A stretch of 64,000 nt of DNA, taken from assembly GCA_005656395.1 (NCBI GenBank), contig SRSI01000078.1:1984001-2048000 (forward strand), written 5' to 3'. The DNA comes from Strongyloides papillosus (taxonomy: Eukaryota; Nematoda; Chromadorea; Rhabditida; Strongyloididae). Positions 1 through 13,418 of this stretch are shown piece after piece. Position 1 is the stretch's first letter; each line of letters starts with the position of its first letter. The notes beneath the pieces are model-generated. The model was not told the DNA's origin. It worked only from the letters and a program-made list of their open reading frames with translations, and did no database searches. The position numbers and the translations under genes were made by a program.

Positions 1-170
1 AAAATTTACATATAAAAAAACCAAAAGTAAACAAATATCAGTTGTACTTTTATTTTTAATAAAATAATAAAGTAATTATAAAAGATAATTAACAAAATTT
101 TTTTTTCACTTTTTTTTAAATGTCCTCTTTATTTTGTTTAAATTTTTTGTTATATTTTTTCCAATTTTAG

Positions 171-1516
171 GTCAAAGTCTTGGTTATGGCTTTGTTCAAT
201 TTGTTAATGCAAATGATGCTATTACAGCACGCGAAAAATGTAACGAAGCAGTTATATTGGATAAAAAAATAAGGGTGTGTTTTTGTTCTTCTTTTTTTAA
301 ATTTTTTTATTTCTAAAATGTTTCAACTAATATATTAGTTTGTCTTTTTTTGTTAAATTTAAAGTGCAGTTTTTCTTATACTTTTCATTTGTTAGTTTTA
401 ACATTTTGTCTCTTTTTATCTAAAACAAATAGTTAATTTATAAGAAGGTTCTCTTAACCTTTTAATGTAAATAAACAATATTCACTTTTACTAAGAATGT
501 TAAAGTCTTGGCAAAATGAATATTTAACAAAATACTATACATTCGCTATTTTTTTTTAAGTATTATTACATTTATAAATTAACAAGTTCATTGAAATTGT
601 ATTACTACATCATCATCTCTATGTATAAATAAAAATCTAATATTTTGTTTATATTTTTTAGGTGTCATTTGCACGACCATCAAGTGAACAGATAAAAGGA
701 GCAAATCTTTATGTTAGTGGATTGGCAAAAGACATTACAGAAGAACTTTTAAAAGAAATGTTTAATAGATTTGGTGAAATTATTAATGCTAGGGTACTTC
801 GTGACACAGCAACTGGAAAACCTAAAGGTGTTGGATTTGTTAGATTTAACACGAAAAAGGAAGCACAAACAGCTATTGATGTAATGAATGGTTCACAACC
901 ACCACATTCTGCTAAACCTTTAAATGTTAAATTTGCTAATAGTGTTGTTAATACAGCTCAAGTACCAACTGGATTGGTTACTTTACCACTTAGTCAAACA
1001 CCAAACATTATTACTCCACAAATAGTAGATCCATTTTTAATGCAACAGCTGTTGAATGTTAGTAATTATATTAATGACAGAAATATTCTTGGATTATCTG
1101 ATGCAGGACCAATAAGGGGTACTAAAAAATCAAATCATCGTAACAATCCACTAGGTGGAACACCAACAACACAACAAACACCAGGGACACAAAATCTTAT
1201 TTGGCCAAACCAACCAATACTCCTTAATCAACAGGTACCACTTCTTCAATATGTTCAACCAACACAACTTTCACAAGTTCAACATCTTGCTCCGGTATAT
1301 GGACAACAACAAGCTGCTGCAGCTAATCTATATGCAAATGCTGCTGCAGGATTGGGGTATCCTAATCTTAATGCATTATCACAACAAATTCCAGCAGCTG
1401 CTGTTGCAGCAACATTACCTAATGTTAGTTTATTCCCAACACCAACAAGTGAACTCCAACTTAATTCAAATTACAGTTTATATGGTGGAAAACTTGCATT
1501 TAACACAACAAAATGA
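171..1516 (+). CDS. ELAV/Hu-like RNA-binding protein, 5' partial (exons 171-274 and 662-1516)
   Basis: Sequence-specific mRNA-binding protein of the ELAV/Hu family (C. elegans EXC-7 is a relative), expected to act in mRNA processing or stability. Seen: exon 171-274 follows a 3' splice site (ttttag) and encodes the second half of RRM1, with the RNP1-like SLGYGFVQFVNANDA. A 387-bp phase-0 intron (275-661) separates it from an exon with the ELAV-typical linker SFARPSSEQIKGANLYVSG, a complete RRM2 (RNP1 KGVGFVRF) and a Gln/Ala/Pro-rich tail ending at TGA 1516. The usual C-terminal RRM3 is missing: after RRM2 the protein is low complexity and then stops, and no RRM3 code is visible downstream. Earlier exons, including the start of RRM1, lie left of the window. 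Family assignment is firm; exact orthology is not. Confidence 0.85.
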
Positions 1517-1629
1517 TTTCATTTTTACAAAATTATATATGAAAAAAAGAAACATGGAATTTTAAGCATAATTACAAACTTTCATTTTTTTATTCAATTT
1601 TCAAGAAAGATCAGTATCAATTTCTGTTG

Positions 1630-1675
<46 letters not shown>

Positions 1676-2458
1676 TGTATATGTATAAATTTATTTATAT
1701 ATATACAAAAAGGAGACTGAAAAATATATTATGTCCGGGTTTGGTTTGATTTTTATAATAGTACCACAAACATTTGTTGTTATCAATATTTTATTACAAA
1801 ATCTTTCATCAATTAAAAAGAATTTGTCTTTTATGATTATATCAAAAGATATTTTACAACAAAGCTTTACCCCTACCAATTTTTTTTATTTTTTTGATTA
1901 CAACCAAAAGCAAAGATAATATCACATTAATTGAAATGACGTGTTGCAACAAGATAATTACAATGTTTCTCCAAGAATAAAAATGTTATATATAATAATA
2001 ATAATGTTAACCATTAAATATTTTTATTCTTTTTAATGACGCCTAATATTTTATGATTAACCCCCTCCCCTGTTTTTTTTACTGTAGATAATAATTTTTT
2101 ATCTTTTTATATTCAAAAAAAAAATAAAAAAAAAATAATTATTTTTATTTTTGTTGTGGTGAAAATAAAAACAAATTTAATAGAAAGCAACATATGTATA
2201 GCTTTTATTTTAAAAACACTTTTAGGTCGTTTTGTTTATGGTTATTCTCTAGTATATATATTTTTTTTTATTTATTATTAAAACGTTATTGGATGTGGGG
2301 TTTTAGTTAAATAGAAGTTAAAAATATACTTAATATTTTCTTTTTATTTTTTTACAAACAATTTATTATAAGTGAAATTACATACAATTATAAAAGTATA
2401 TAAAATAGATATAGATATTAAATATAAATAGATAAAAAATTTGACAATTAACTGTTAT
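1517..2458. other. Convergent intergenic region / 3' UTRs
   Basis: Lies between the stop of the ELAV-like gene (plus) and the stop of the ERGIC2-like gene (minus), so it must hold both 3' ends. It contains a TA microsatellite and A+T homopolymers. The short open frames near 1691-1919 show no domain and are not called. Confidence 0.7.
1631..1670. repeat. (TA)20 microsatellite
   Basis: Forty bases of uninterrupted TA dinucleotide, probably within the 3' UTR of the ELAV-like gene. Confidence 0.97.
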
Positions 2459-3927
2459 CTAATGTTTTCCAGCTACTTCGAATAATTTTGATATGTAAAC
2501 ACTAAGAAATGTTACAGTTGCATAGATACCACCGATTAAAGAACATAAACGTAAAGAAAATTGTGTTGTTGTCCTGTAAAAAAAATATCAGATAAAATAA
2601 AAATCATTATAAACATTTGTCATAATACAAAAAAAATACTATAAACTCACATTGTACTTTCTCTTATTTCGATGACGGTCCCTGTTAATTCATAAATAAT
2701 AATTATTCCACCATGACTATGGACCTCACTGGATGGTGGTTCACTTTTTATGGATGTAACAGCATATTGATATACAAGAGATGGTGATGAAAAAATTGAG
2801 CCATGATATATTCTTGTTGGTATAACTTTAATGTTGTATGTGTAAGTAGTTTTACCACTTATAGATATCTCCTCGACCCCAGCTAATGGGGTAACAATAC
2901 CAAAGTTTTTATCACCAAAATAAAAACTTTCAATGCGATGGGATGAATTTCCTGGTTTAACATTACCTTGTAAATGTGCTAACATACTCTCTATCTCATT
3001 ACTACCACCATTAATATTAATAGTAATTGTCTCGCTTTGCATATTTTTTATTTCTAATTCACCATGTATACGACACGCTGTTCCTTCATTACTATTATCA
3101 TTTACACCATTTGATGATATAATTTGTAATACGCCTAAACCATTTCCAAACACAATTATTTGATTTTTACCACCAAATACATCATTGTTATTATTGTCAT
3201 CATTATCTTGATGTCCTTTTGAAAGTTCTTTTTTTTCTTCCTCCTGTTTTATATCAGCAGCCTCTTTAAGTTGTTCTTCTAGATTTATATTGACATAATC
3301 TATATCATTTAATTCATTAAATTTACTCACTTTATTATACTTTTTACGATGTGCATCTTGTAATATCTTCCAATATTTATTCTCTTTATCAGATAATTCA
3401 AAACGTGTTGGATCTTTATTAAGTGTTGGCCCTTTCTCATTTTTTTCACCAAATAAATCAAACATTTTTGGAATGGCGTCTGATTGTGGGAAGTCAAGTT
3501 CAAAATTTCCACATGGTGTTGCAATTTGCATATCAACTGTTAGTTTAGGAAAACTAAAGAAATTGTTTTAATATAATAGGAGAGGTCATTATTAAACTAG
3601 GAAAAAAAAATATACCTTTCAGCATAGTCAGCAGTATTCATTGAGTATAAGTATTGCTTTTGTCCATAAAAACGATCATAAATATGACCTAGGATGAGAA
3701 TTATTATAAGAGTCATCACAATAAAGCTAGCTAAAATATATTGAAAAATAAATGTTACGTAATTTACATGTTACGTTACAATAAAATTGTATGAGTTACA
3801 TACCAAATCCTTTAGCGGCATTCTTTTCCTCCTTAACTTTCTCTTCAACTTTATCAAAAGAGTCAAAATCCTGAATAACTTCCAAGAGACCTCTCCTCCT
3901 GCGTAGCGTATTTTGTGGTAGGCTCAT
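2459..3927 (-). CDS. ERGIC2: ERGIC2/Erv41-like cargo receptor (4 exons, 418 aa)
   Basis: Membrane protein that cycles between ER and Golgi; with Erv46/ERGIC3 the family helps transport or retrieve cargo. Exons on the minus strand: 3927-3804, 3730-3616, 3553-2651 and 2573-2459. All junctions are GT-AG and keep frame, totalling 419 codons including TAG. Seen: a short charged cytosolic N-terminus, a membrane segment at about residues 43-60 (IVMTLIIILILG), a long luminal domain with the family hallmarks ACRIHGELEI and SSHRIESFYFG, then PLAGVEEI and VIPTRIY, and a C-terminal membrane segment after FSLRLCSLIGGIYATV. This two-span layout is that of Erv41/ERGIC2. An acidic Asn/Asp-rich insert sits in the luminal domain around residue 200. 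A 3' splice site (tttttccag) lies 5 nt upstream of the ATG, which fits trans-splicing. Confidence 0.9.
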
Positions 3928-6900
3928 ATTCACTGGAAAAAGTAATATAGATATTTCTGTGGTCCTATGTAGCTGTATTTATAAAAATTATGTATATATT
4001 TTTTAAATATTATCGTTTCCTTTATTCAAATATAAAAAGGGTGAATTGTATGTCGTTATTTTTTTATATTCATCTTTTATTACATATTATTGGCAGGGAG
4101 TGTATTGTTGGAGGCGTGATGTCTTATTGCGAAAGTCTGTAAATAATATTTTAATTTATGGAACAATGTTCCTTTAATTTTAATTTTGATCAGCGTATTT
4201 TAATATCTAGTATTTTTAAATTTAACATCTAATTTTTACAATCTCTTGGTAAAATAAGGCGTAGACAAAATACTACATTGAAAGTGTAAAATAATACAAT
4301 GCTATTATAATATTTTTACTTTCTGTATTCGCTTTTTTATATGTGTGTGCTATAACACGACCCTATATTTATAGTATATATACATTCTACAACTATTTTA
4401 AAATACATATTTTTTCTTTGAATAAGATTAATTTTATTAATATGTAAAATGTTATAGAAATGTTCCATAGTTACTATCATTTAAAAAAAGGAGTGGGAAA
4501 TCACATGAAGAAATCTTTATATATGTAATATCTATGTCTTATTTTTTACTACCATTATTTTTAGAAATATTATAATGGTTATTTTAAGTATCTTAAATAT
4601 TATTTATTTTTTTATGTTATTTTGCTTTCTTGTTTCTCTAAATTTTTTTTTATTATCTCTTTAGAAATATTACTCTTCATCTTGATATATATAAATACAT
4701 GTGTTTTATTTATTTTAGAAGTAAGACTATAAACAGGGACATAAATGTTTTGAGGTTACATACTTCATTTTTTGTGATTCGTCATCTTTCAGAAGGCAAA
4801 TGACATCCTTTTTTTATACAAATAGATAATATATAAACATTGAATATATTTAATTATATATATATTTTAACCTCGAGCTTGCTTTCTTTTCAACAAAACA
4901 AAAAGTTTTGTTGTTTCTCTCTCTCAAAAGTACATGTACCTTTTTATTTTGAAATATTAGCTTTTTTTTATCTTTTTTTTTATTTAGCATATTTAGAATT
5001 CCTTTCTTCAAAATATTATGCATTTTATTTAATGTTATTTCATGTATTAGTTACTGGTATTGGTACCTATGATGCAATTTTTGAATGTTACACAATATTT
5101 GTATATATTCGTATTGTATTTAAATAGTATAAAAATTGTATATGTTAATCATTTTGTACACTTAATTTATGTTTCAATATCTCAAAAAGTTTTATTAATT
5201 TACAGAGTAACATCAGTTTTTTTTTCACTTCCCCCTATTGTCTATGTATGTGATACATATATATTATATACAAAAGTAACTATTATTTTAAAATAAAATT
5301 AAAAATAGTGTACTGGTATATAAAAGGTGAGGTGTACATAGGAGGGGGGAAGAAGATGAGAGAGAAAATATAATAGGAAAAATTTTTATATACGTTAACA
5401 ATTTTTGATTCCCTCAAATATTTTGTTATGGCTCGCACTTTTATATATATTCCATAAATAATATCACGTTTTAAAAGGAATGATTTAAAAATGTAAAAAT
5501 CATGTATAACAATTGTTTTATGCATTATACATATAGAAATATGTATAAAATATTATACATAAATTTAGTGGATGGTAGATGTTCTTGGGTCGTGTAGCTT
5601 GTTGAGTTTCTAAAATTATAATCACTATTATTATTAAATATTTAGGAACAGACAAATATTCAATTAGAGACAGAAAGGTTTATATTGATATAGCCATATG
5701 ACAATAGTTGAAAATTTTTATTTCAAAATATATGAGTGGACAAAAAACTATTATCCTTTTAATGTATTTTTCTTAATATTTTTATTTTATTTAGGCATAA
5801 ATTCCTTTTACATTATTTATTATTTTGGTATATAAATATTTATGCGCATTTAAAGTTTAGTGTAATCTTTTATGCATCTTAATATTATATCTTGAATACT
5901 CTACATATCTGTATAATACTATGGTGGTCTTTAAATTTATTTTTCGCAAAATATTCTAAAAATAATCGCATTTTCTTTACCTCCTTGAGGTAACATTATT
6001 TTAAAATTTTTATTACACAGAAAAGAAAAGTTTGTAAGTTCGCTGTTTTGCAGGGGCTTGATAATTGCAAGAGACACACGTTATTTAATGAATTTTTCAA
6101 ATCATATTTAGTAGTAGTATGATGATAATATATATTTCTACTAAGCTACACTATCACTTAGTCAGTTATTTGTCTTACTGGTCAACTTTCATTATACTAT
6201 CTTATCTGCACAGTAAAAGTTAGTATGCGATCATATTTAACAATATTATATAAAATGTCGTGTTGTCAAGCAATTGTGAAAGTATAGAGAAGTGTGATTT
6301 TAAGTTACCAATATATAAATTTGTAAGTATACACATCATGTAATTAAAGAGATAGATGATATATCTAGAAGATATATATTTATCTGTAACTAATTCTGGA
6401 AATTTCGTCATATAAATGTTTCTTTATTTTGATAAAATTCAAAATTTAAAACGTTTTTGTTTTTACCATAATACTTCATACATAGAAATATTTGTTTGTT
6501 GGTTTGTTAATATTCACACCAAACAACACTACCAAGGTGGCTTCTATTTAATATAAAAAATATTATTTAATATTCATTTTATGTCATCGAGCATATATTT
6601 ATTATTATATTATATATATTTACACATATAAATTCGTATTTATTTATTTATTTTATTTTTCAAAATTTTTATTTAATATTATATTTTTTTTTCAGAGGAC
6701 ATTAAAAAGGGCGCCATTTTAAATAGCCCTTCTCCAAACTACGCGTTACCACTATATAACATCTATTGTGGCAAACGGTTTAAACCTTCACTTATTCCAA
6801 AAAGATCTGGAATAATTCAAACCCTAAAGGCATTAGATTATCTCTTTATTTTATTTGAGATATCTAAAAAAAATTTTTTTTTATCAAATTGCAAAAACCA

Positions 6901-6944
6901 GTTTAGCATTTTTTTTTGCCTACCGCTTTTTTTTTGCCTTCAAC
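3928..6944. other. Divergent intergenic region, no gene seen
   Basis: Three kilobases between the start of the ERGIC2-like gene and the start of the 565-aa gene, so it should hold both promoters. It is A+T-rich with many homopolymers. Small open frames at 4840-5296 and 5283-5525 are Phe/Ile/Tyr-rich translations of A+T sequence with no domain. A less A+T-rich block at about 6694-6835 just upstream of the plus-strand gene is the best candidate for promoter or 5' UTR. Confidence 0.6.
6752..6759 (+). promoter_or_regulatory. Possible TATA-like element (CTATATAA)
   Basis: The element lies about 190 bp upstream of the ATG at 6945, in an unusually G+C-containing block (about 6705-6780). In such A+T-rich DNA the motif alone is weak evidence; its setting is the main support. 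Confidence 0.2.
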
Positions 6945-8700
6945 ATGCTAAATAGTTTTAAGTCTTCTGTAAATGAATTAAAAAGTGATTGTCAGCTTCC
7001 AAATTCTTCTCTAACAAAAAATATTTCATTGTAAGTTGTTTTTTTTGTAAACATAAAAAATAATATTTTTTTAATATAACTATTTTAGTTCTTCAACTAT
7101 ACCCAATAATGAATGTGATACAATATTACCAAGTAAAGATGTATATGGACACTTTGAAAATTATTATGAACAAAATTTCGAAGGATTAGGAGAAAACAAA
7201 AGAGATATATTTAAAGATGAGTATAGTAATGAAAATATTTTGAGTGAAGAAGAATTTCCTTATTGTACTTTATATTCCGGTATATTTCAAGGGGATAGTT
7301 TAAATTTAAATTGCACCAATGGCCTTATATACGATTGTTCCCAAGAGTCTAATAATACTTTCAAATGTATTAATGATGGATCAAAGTCTAATATCTGTAA
7401 TCAATTTTCTATAAATGATAAGACTTTGTATCTACCAAAAAATACTGATCATTGTTTTAAAAATATGTTTTCTCATAGCAATGAATCAGATTGTCATAAT
7501 CATCATGAAAATTCTTATCAATCTAATAATGTGTTTGGTTTTGGCATTTCATTTACCAATCCACAATTCACTGCCAGCCACAATAATACACAGTTTGATA
7601 CTACAGCATCAACTATAAATACAACAGATAATACATCTTTTTCAGTAGATAATTCAAAAGATTTTTGTGACAATCAACTTAATTCAAATAATGACGCCAA
7701 TTTTGATGAGTTGAGTTTAACTGAAGAGTTAAATATGATTAAGTCAACATCACAAGAAAATCTTAATCAACTTGCCTCTCATTATGGAACCGAACGCGTA
7801 GATATAACATCCGAACTTAAGAACAAGTTAAGAAATAGCATTTCTCAGCCACAATCTACTAGTGATTTTTCCATTTTTGATCAAAATAGTATGAATCATG
7901 ATTTAATATCGACAAATATTAATCGTTTAATGGATGATGACAAGGATTATGAATTTGAGTGGGATGAAGGTGTAGAAGATCCAACAGATGCTGAAGTTGA
8001 AGAGATATTGGAAAATTATGCCAGTCAAAAGGACTGTAATATGGATAGTGATACATTGACAAAATATGATGAAAGAATTGAGATAAATGAAGATACCAAT
8101 GTTGCTGTAATTAAAAATATTGGTGCTGTATTCATTAAATCTGGCACATCAAATGTTAAATTTAAGACAACAAAACTTAAAGAAATTTGTGATAACGTTT
8201 TACGTCACAAGATGTTTGAGAAAAACAATGAAGATGACAAAATGGATTCTATTGGAAACTTTGAGTCAATCGTCGACGATTGGGTTGAAATCTCAGAATC
8301 ACTGAAGCAAAATCTTTCACAACCAATGGAGAGTGATAACCTTCCTGAACCTTCTGTTTTATCCGACATCGAAATGCTTCTGGACGAACCTGTTTCGAAA
8401 AAAGTAGTAAGTCAAGGTTCAAACTTAAATTATCGAAAATGCCTTTTAATTAACTGTCATACACTGATGAGTTACGTAACCTACTTGAAGAATAATGAAG
8501 TTGGTATTCTTGATAAGGTAGCATTAAAAGATGATTATTATATGTTAATTTTTAACAAAGAGAAGGAAGCAATTGGAGTTAGACGAGGAGCCCAAAAGAG
8601 AGGCCTCTATGCAGAGACTTATGAAGATATTAAGAACAATCCTTATGATCAGGCAAAGAAAAACTATTGGAATCATCCAGATGTTTTAAAATGGTTGTAA
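6945..8700 (+). CDS. Unrecognised acidic Ser/Asn-rich protein (2 exons, 565 aa)
   Basis: Not recognised. Exon 1 is 6945-7030 (MLNSFKSSVNELKSD...), the intron 7031-7088 is GT-AG with a strong gtaagt donor, and exon 2 is 7089-8700; the joined frame is 566 codons including TAA. The N-terminal two thirds is rich in Ser, Asn, Asp, Cys and His and looks disordered. A strongly acidic stretch (DDDKDYEFEWDEGVEDPTD) begins near residue 311. The last ~95 residues are more ordered in composition, with a Cys-containing segment YRKCLLINCHTLMSYVTYL, a basic GVRRGAQKRG and an aromatic end (NYWNHPDVLKWL), and are the best part for a homology search. No membrane segment or signal peptide is seen. Coding status is supported by a 1.6 kb open frame in A+T-rich DNA and a clean splice. 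A nuclear or regulatory role is only a guess from composition. Confidence 0.85.
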
Positions 8701-11700
8701 GGTGTATATTATTTTAGTGTTTATTATAATTTCAAAAAATTTTACTTTCTTTTTAATTCTTAATGTCAACGATTTTACAAAAAAGAAACAAAAAAAAAGA
8801 CAAAAATTCAAAAAAGCACCAAAAAAATTATGAAAGATCAATTAAGAAGCTATCGTGAATTCATCGTTTTGCCGATTACTCCTTTCAATTTTTTTCTATT
8901 TTATTTACAAAAATTGATAACCTATGTTAAACTTTTTTTTTCAGTTGTTAAATCTAACTTTATGGTATTTGGTGAAGGATTTTTGATACGATTTATGTGA
9001 TCACAAAAATCTATTTTACCATTTTATAAAGTGAAATTGTGTTGTCATCGTAATTTGCCTCCCTTTTCTTTTTTATTATTTTTAAATACTATGCATTTTT
9101 ATTTTTTAATTTGGAAAATATAATTGTCCAAATTCCCTTTTTTTCTCAACAGAGAGACAACGATTTAATGACTGTTTTTTTTTGTTTACCAAATGTTCTT
9201 GAAATAAAATTTTCTAAGTTTTTTTTATGTTTTTTATGAAATTTACTTAATGACTATTTACAAATTACTCATAGATAAACGGTATTTGTCTGTTTGGTAA
9301 AGGTTGCACTAGCTTTATGCATTAGTGCGATTTTGAAGAATGTTTCACAAAAGTGTTCTCATTTCAAAAAATTTCTATAATACATATTTTACAGAATGCA
9401 AGTATTAAGGGTGTGCGACAACTATCTTCCGATTTCAATAAATTATATTATTTCCGAATTACAGAAAAATTACTACAACAAAGTGATTTACGGAGATATT
9501 ATCACTATAAAAAGAGAAATCGAGAGGTTACACATTACAAAAGTAGTTCAATAGAGATTTTACATCATGAAAGTGATTTTTTAAACGTATTACTATTAAA
9601 ATTAAAAATTGTTTGAATGTTTTTTATGAATATCATTATACAAGATGTGTAAACAATATTTCTGCATTGCAAAGATACTATAACGTGTCTTCTTTTAAAA
9701 ATAAAATATAATTTTCTATTTTTATATAGACAATTTTTATTAAAAGAACATAAAGTTAATAATTCTCTTAATATTTTATTACGTTTATAGAATTTTAGTG
9801 TAATATTTTAAATAATATGAACTAAAAAATAATCTAAAGAACAATTTATATAAATTTACTATCCAAAAAGCGAGAATATTTTCGAAGCATTTGAAATTGG
9901 AACGTATTTTAGTGCAAAACAATATTTATTGACAATATGATTTTTGAGTATATTTTTAAATTAAAAACATCTCGAAGGGAACTTTTCATGATTTGAAAAA
10001 TTTACAAATTACTTGATTGAACGGGAAAGCGTTTATACGGTGATTTCGCAAATGATATTATTTTTCTTTGTAAATTGTGAAATTAGTTTACGTTTTAATC
10101 ATAAAATACAAGAACCTTGAAAAAAAGAGTATATAAATTAATTTCCAAATAATTTTAAAACTTAAATAGTGCTAAATGTCTTATGTATCCAACTTGTTAT
10201 GAATTAATTTGTAAAATCCAAAGAAAATTCCAAATGCTTATAATTTTCATGAATTTCATAAATGAATAGATTTTTATATAATCAATTTTTTTTAAAAATA
10301 ACATTTTAAAGAATTCAACTATAAAAATTTTAAACTAGCGATAAATAAGAGTCGATTAGTAGGAAAATTCATGATTAAGAATATAACATAAATTGTTGAC
10401 TCATATACAATATTTGTTTTTTATTAATGAACTCATAAAACGAATATATAGAAAAGTAATTTCGGTAATCGTTTAGAGAATATTTCTAGCAAAAAAGTAA
10501 AAAAATTTTATTTTAGAATTTCTACATGTAATAATACTTTTTAAACTTCAGGTATGTTTAGTGATTTTGATTAATTATTAATTTTTTACCCAAGACTTTC
10601 AACATTCAATTGTGACTGGAAGTTTATTTTTAAAAAGACCAATTATCTCAAAACCAAAAAATTGTTAAATTTTAAGATTTTTGTTCTAAATTGGTGTTAT
10701 TTTTATTACAACTTGATTGAAACTTAATGCCGATTAAGAACGCACATGAAAATATCATTTTATATCATGTATTAAAAATAATCTATGACAAATTATCAAC
10801 TTTCCGTTACTTAATCGTTATATTATTTTTTAACAATGTGTATATTTTTATATAAGCATAAAGTTGTAAATTAAAAACATTGATTTTTATAGTATTTAAA
10901 GAGTAATAGTTATTTTAAAAAAAATAAAAAGCATTTTTTATTATTTTTAATAATACTTAAAATCATCAATTCATGTAGATGTATATTATAAATGAACATC
11001 TTCTTTAGTATTTTAATATAATATGAAAAATGACTAATTAAATTATATTATTTTAAATCTTGTGAACATTACAATTAATGAAGAACAGTTTATTTTAATT
11101 ATAAATACTTTATTAACCTTAAATTTTTTTGTTTTAATAATTTTTTGTTTTATTATTTGTTATATAAATATTAGTTTGTTAACCAGAATATTGATATGTT
11201 CTTAAAAATCTAAATATTGTTTTGTATGTACATTCAAAATAATTAATATTTAGCCCAAAATAAATATTTTGTGATAGTAAATAATATTTCATTTTCTATG
11301 TACATATTCAAAAATAACTTTACAAGTATAAGCAATATTAGCATTGTATAAGTTATTAAAAATATTGCATAGAATTTTAGGTGAATCAAGGAAAAAAATT
11401 GGTTTATTAAAACAATCACTAAAAATAACTGATCTGATTTTAAATATATTATTAATATCTATGTGCTTTTTGACTGTAGATTAACTAAAGACATATGTAT
11501 TCAAACAAATACAACGTTTGCTTTAATAAATACAAAAAGAAAACTTGAATTTATGATATGAGTAAACGAAAGACAAAAATGGTAATTTCAAACCAAAAAA
11601 TTCAACATTTCGTTTGTAATAGAGAAATTAATTTTCAATTAGACTTTTTTCTTACAAAACATAACTTTTTACCACCTAAGCATTTAGTTTAATGAAAAAT

Positions 11701-13418
11701 AATAAATGTTTGAAACTGGTCCCAAATAGCCAATGAAGATGAACCAATTAAACAAAATAAATTTAACAAATTGATATATTTTTAATATACAAAAAGTACC
11801 AAGTAACCCTTGGTCAGCACGTACAGCCAATAAATGACAAAAACTACTTTTGTCACATTTTATATACCCTATTGTTATCAAATTTGTTATTATTCTTATG
11901 ATCCAACAAATTTATTGTTAACTTTATTACTGACTTTTTGTTCTTATCGTCGTTTACAGTAAACACTAATAGATTGATTTCAAGGAAAAATTTTTGGTCC
12001 TTTTAAGGTTTAACATTATTTAACCTTCATTTTGAGTTTTTTGGGTATATTTTTTACGTTAACTGAGTTTAAGCTATATCTATTTGATATAGTATAGGTT
12101 GTTGTAATTATTTGCTTGCTAATGAGTACATATTTTAAAAGTGACATCAACGAAAACATTTTAGCTCAATAGGATTTGGAGATTCAAAAAACCTGTAGAT
12201 CCGAAAAATCATGTATTTATATGAATAATGGATAACAAAATGTCCAATTTTATAATAGTTATTTTTATTTGTTTTTCTATTGCTTATAAATTGTATTATA
12301 ATTAATAAATTATTTTGATTTTAAATAATTTGTTCTAGTTTTAATAATTTTACTTTGTTATACTAGTAGCTATACTTATTAAAGTTAATTAATTTAGAAA
12401 AATCATTTGATTTTTACATAAAATTATTTTAATTCCCATTATAATGTTGACTATTACAATCACACATTCACGTACTCGAACTGAGATTATTTAAATATGT
12501 AAACATCTAATGCAGGTTAATATTTTCTATACACTTAAAACAATTATTTGATTATAAAGTTCATTATGTATAATTTTAAATGCTAACTTTACATTAATTA
12601 AATGTTTGAATATTGAAATCTTATTTTAGAAATTTCAAGAAGAAACAAAAACTTCTTTTTGGTGCCTAAATCTCACTACATCAAAAAATAATACTTCAAT
12701 TAAGAAAAATATATTGAAGGCACGGTTAGAGATGTCCTTTGTATTCTAAAATCTCTTAATTTTATGTGCCTTCTTGCATATTCTAAAAACTATGGATATA
12801 AAGTATTACTATAGATGAATTTCAGAAAAAGTTAGAATTTCATTCTTTCTTGAAAACTAAAAGAGTAAAATAAAAACTATTACAAATAATTTTTTTAAAC
12901 TTTCGTATAGGATAAAATGTCCTTTAAATTATATATAAATTACAGTTATTGTATTATTTTTATTATATTACAAAATAATGTTATTTGAAAAAAATACAGT
13001 TTAGTGTATTTACTTTATAAATTTGCATATGATTTATCTTAGTATTAGTAACTTTACATTTTTTATTTCAAATAATATTTTTAAATAAAATTGCTTTAAA
13101 ATATTTTAGTTTTGATAACCTAGTTCGGTCATATTTATTTCACTTTAATATGAAAGTAGTTTAAGAATTAAAAAATTTTTTTAACAATTAGTTGATGTAA
13201 AGATATGGTGAATATTTGTTGCATTAAGAAACAAATTAAATTAATAAATTACTGAGATATTTTTGCTATGAGAAGTTTATTTTTGTATAAATTTGAGATT
13301 ATTTCATAGATTAATAAAAATATTGTATACCGGGCATAAATTCTAAAAACTTTATTGAGTAGTAAGAAAGGAATTATTAGTAAATTAAACTTTTTATCAT
13401 AGCATAGCATTTTGGTTA
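8701..13418. other. 4.7 kb intergenic region, no supported gene
   Basis: Between the convergent 565-aa and 189-aa genes. It is very A+T-rich. The only locally interesting stretch is 9350-9620, where overlapping short frames follow a tttacag acceptor (see findings). The frame at 11684-11881 (minus) is short and featureless. No tRNA, transposase or repeat array was recognised. Confidence 0.6.

Noticed and set aside
4840..5525. Three short open frames in the ERGIC2-like/565-aa intergenic region
   Set aside because: Phe/Ile/Tyr-rich translations of A+T DNA with no domain and no splice context.
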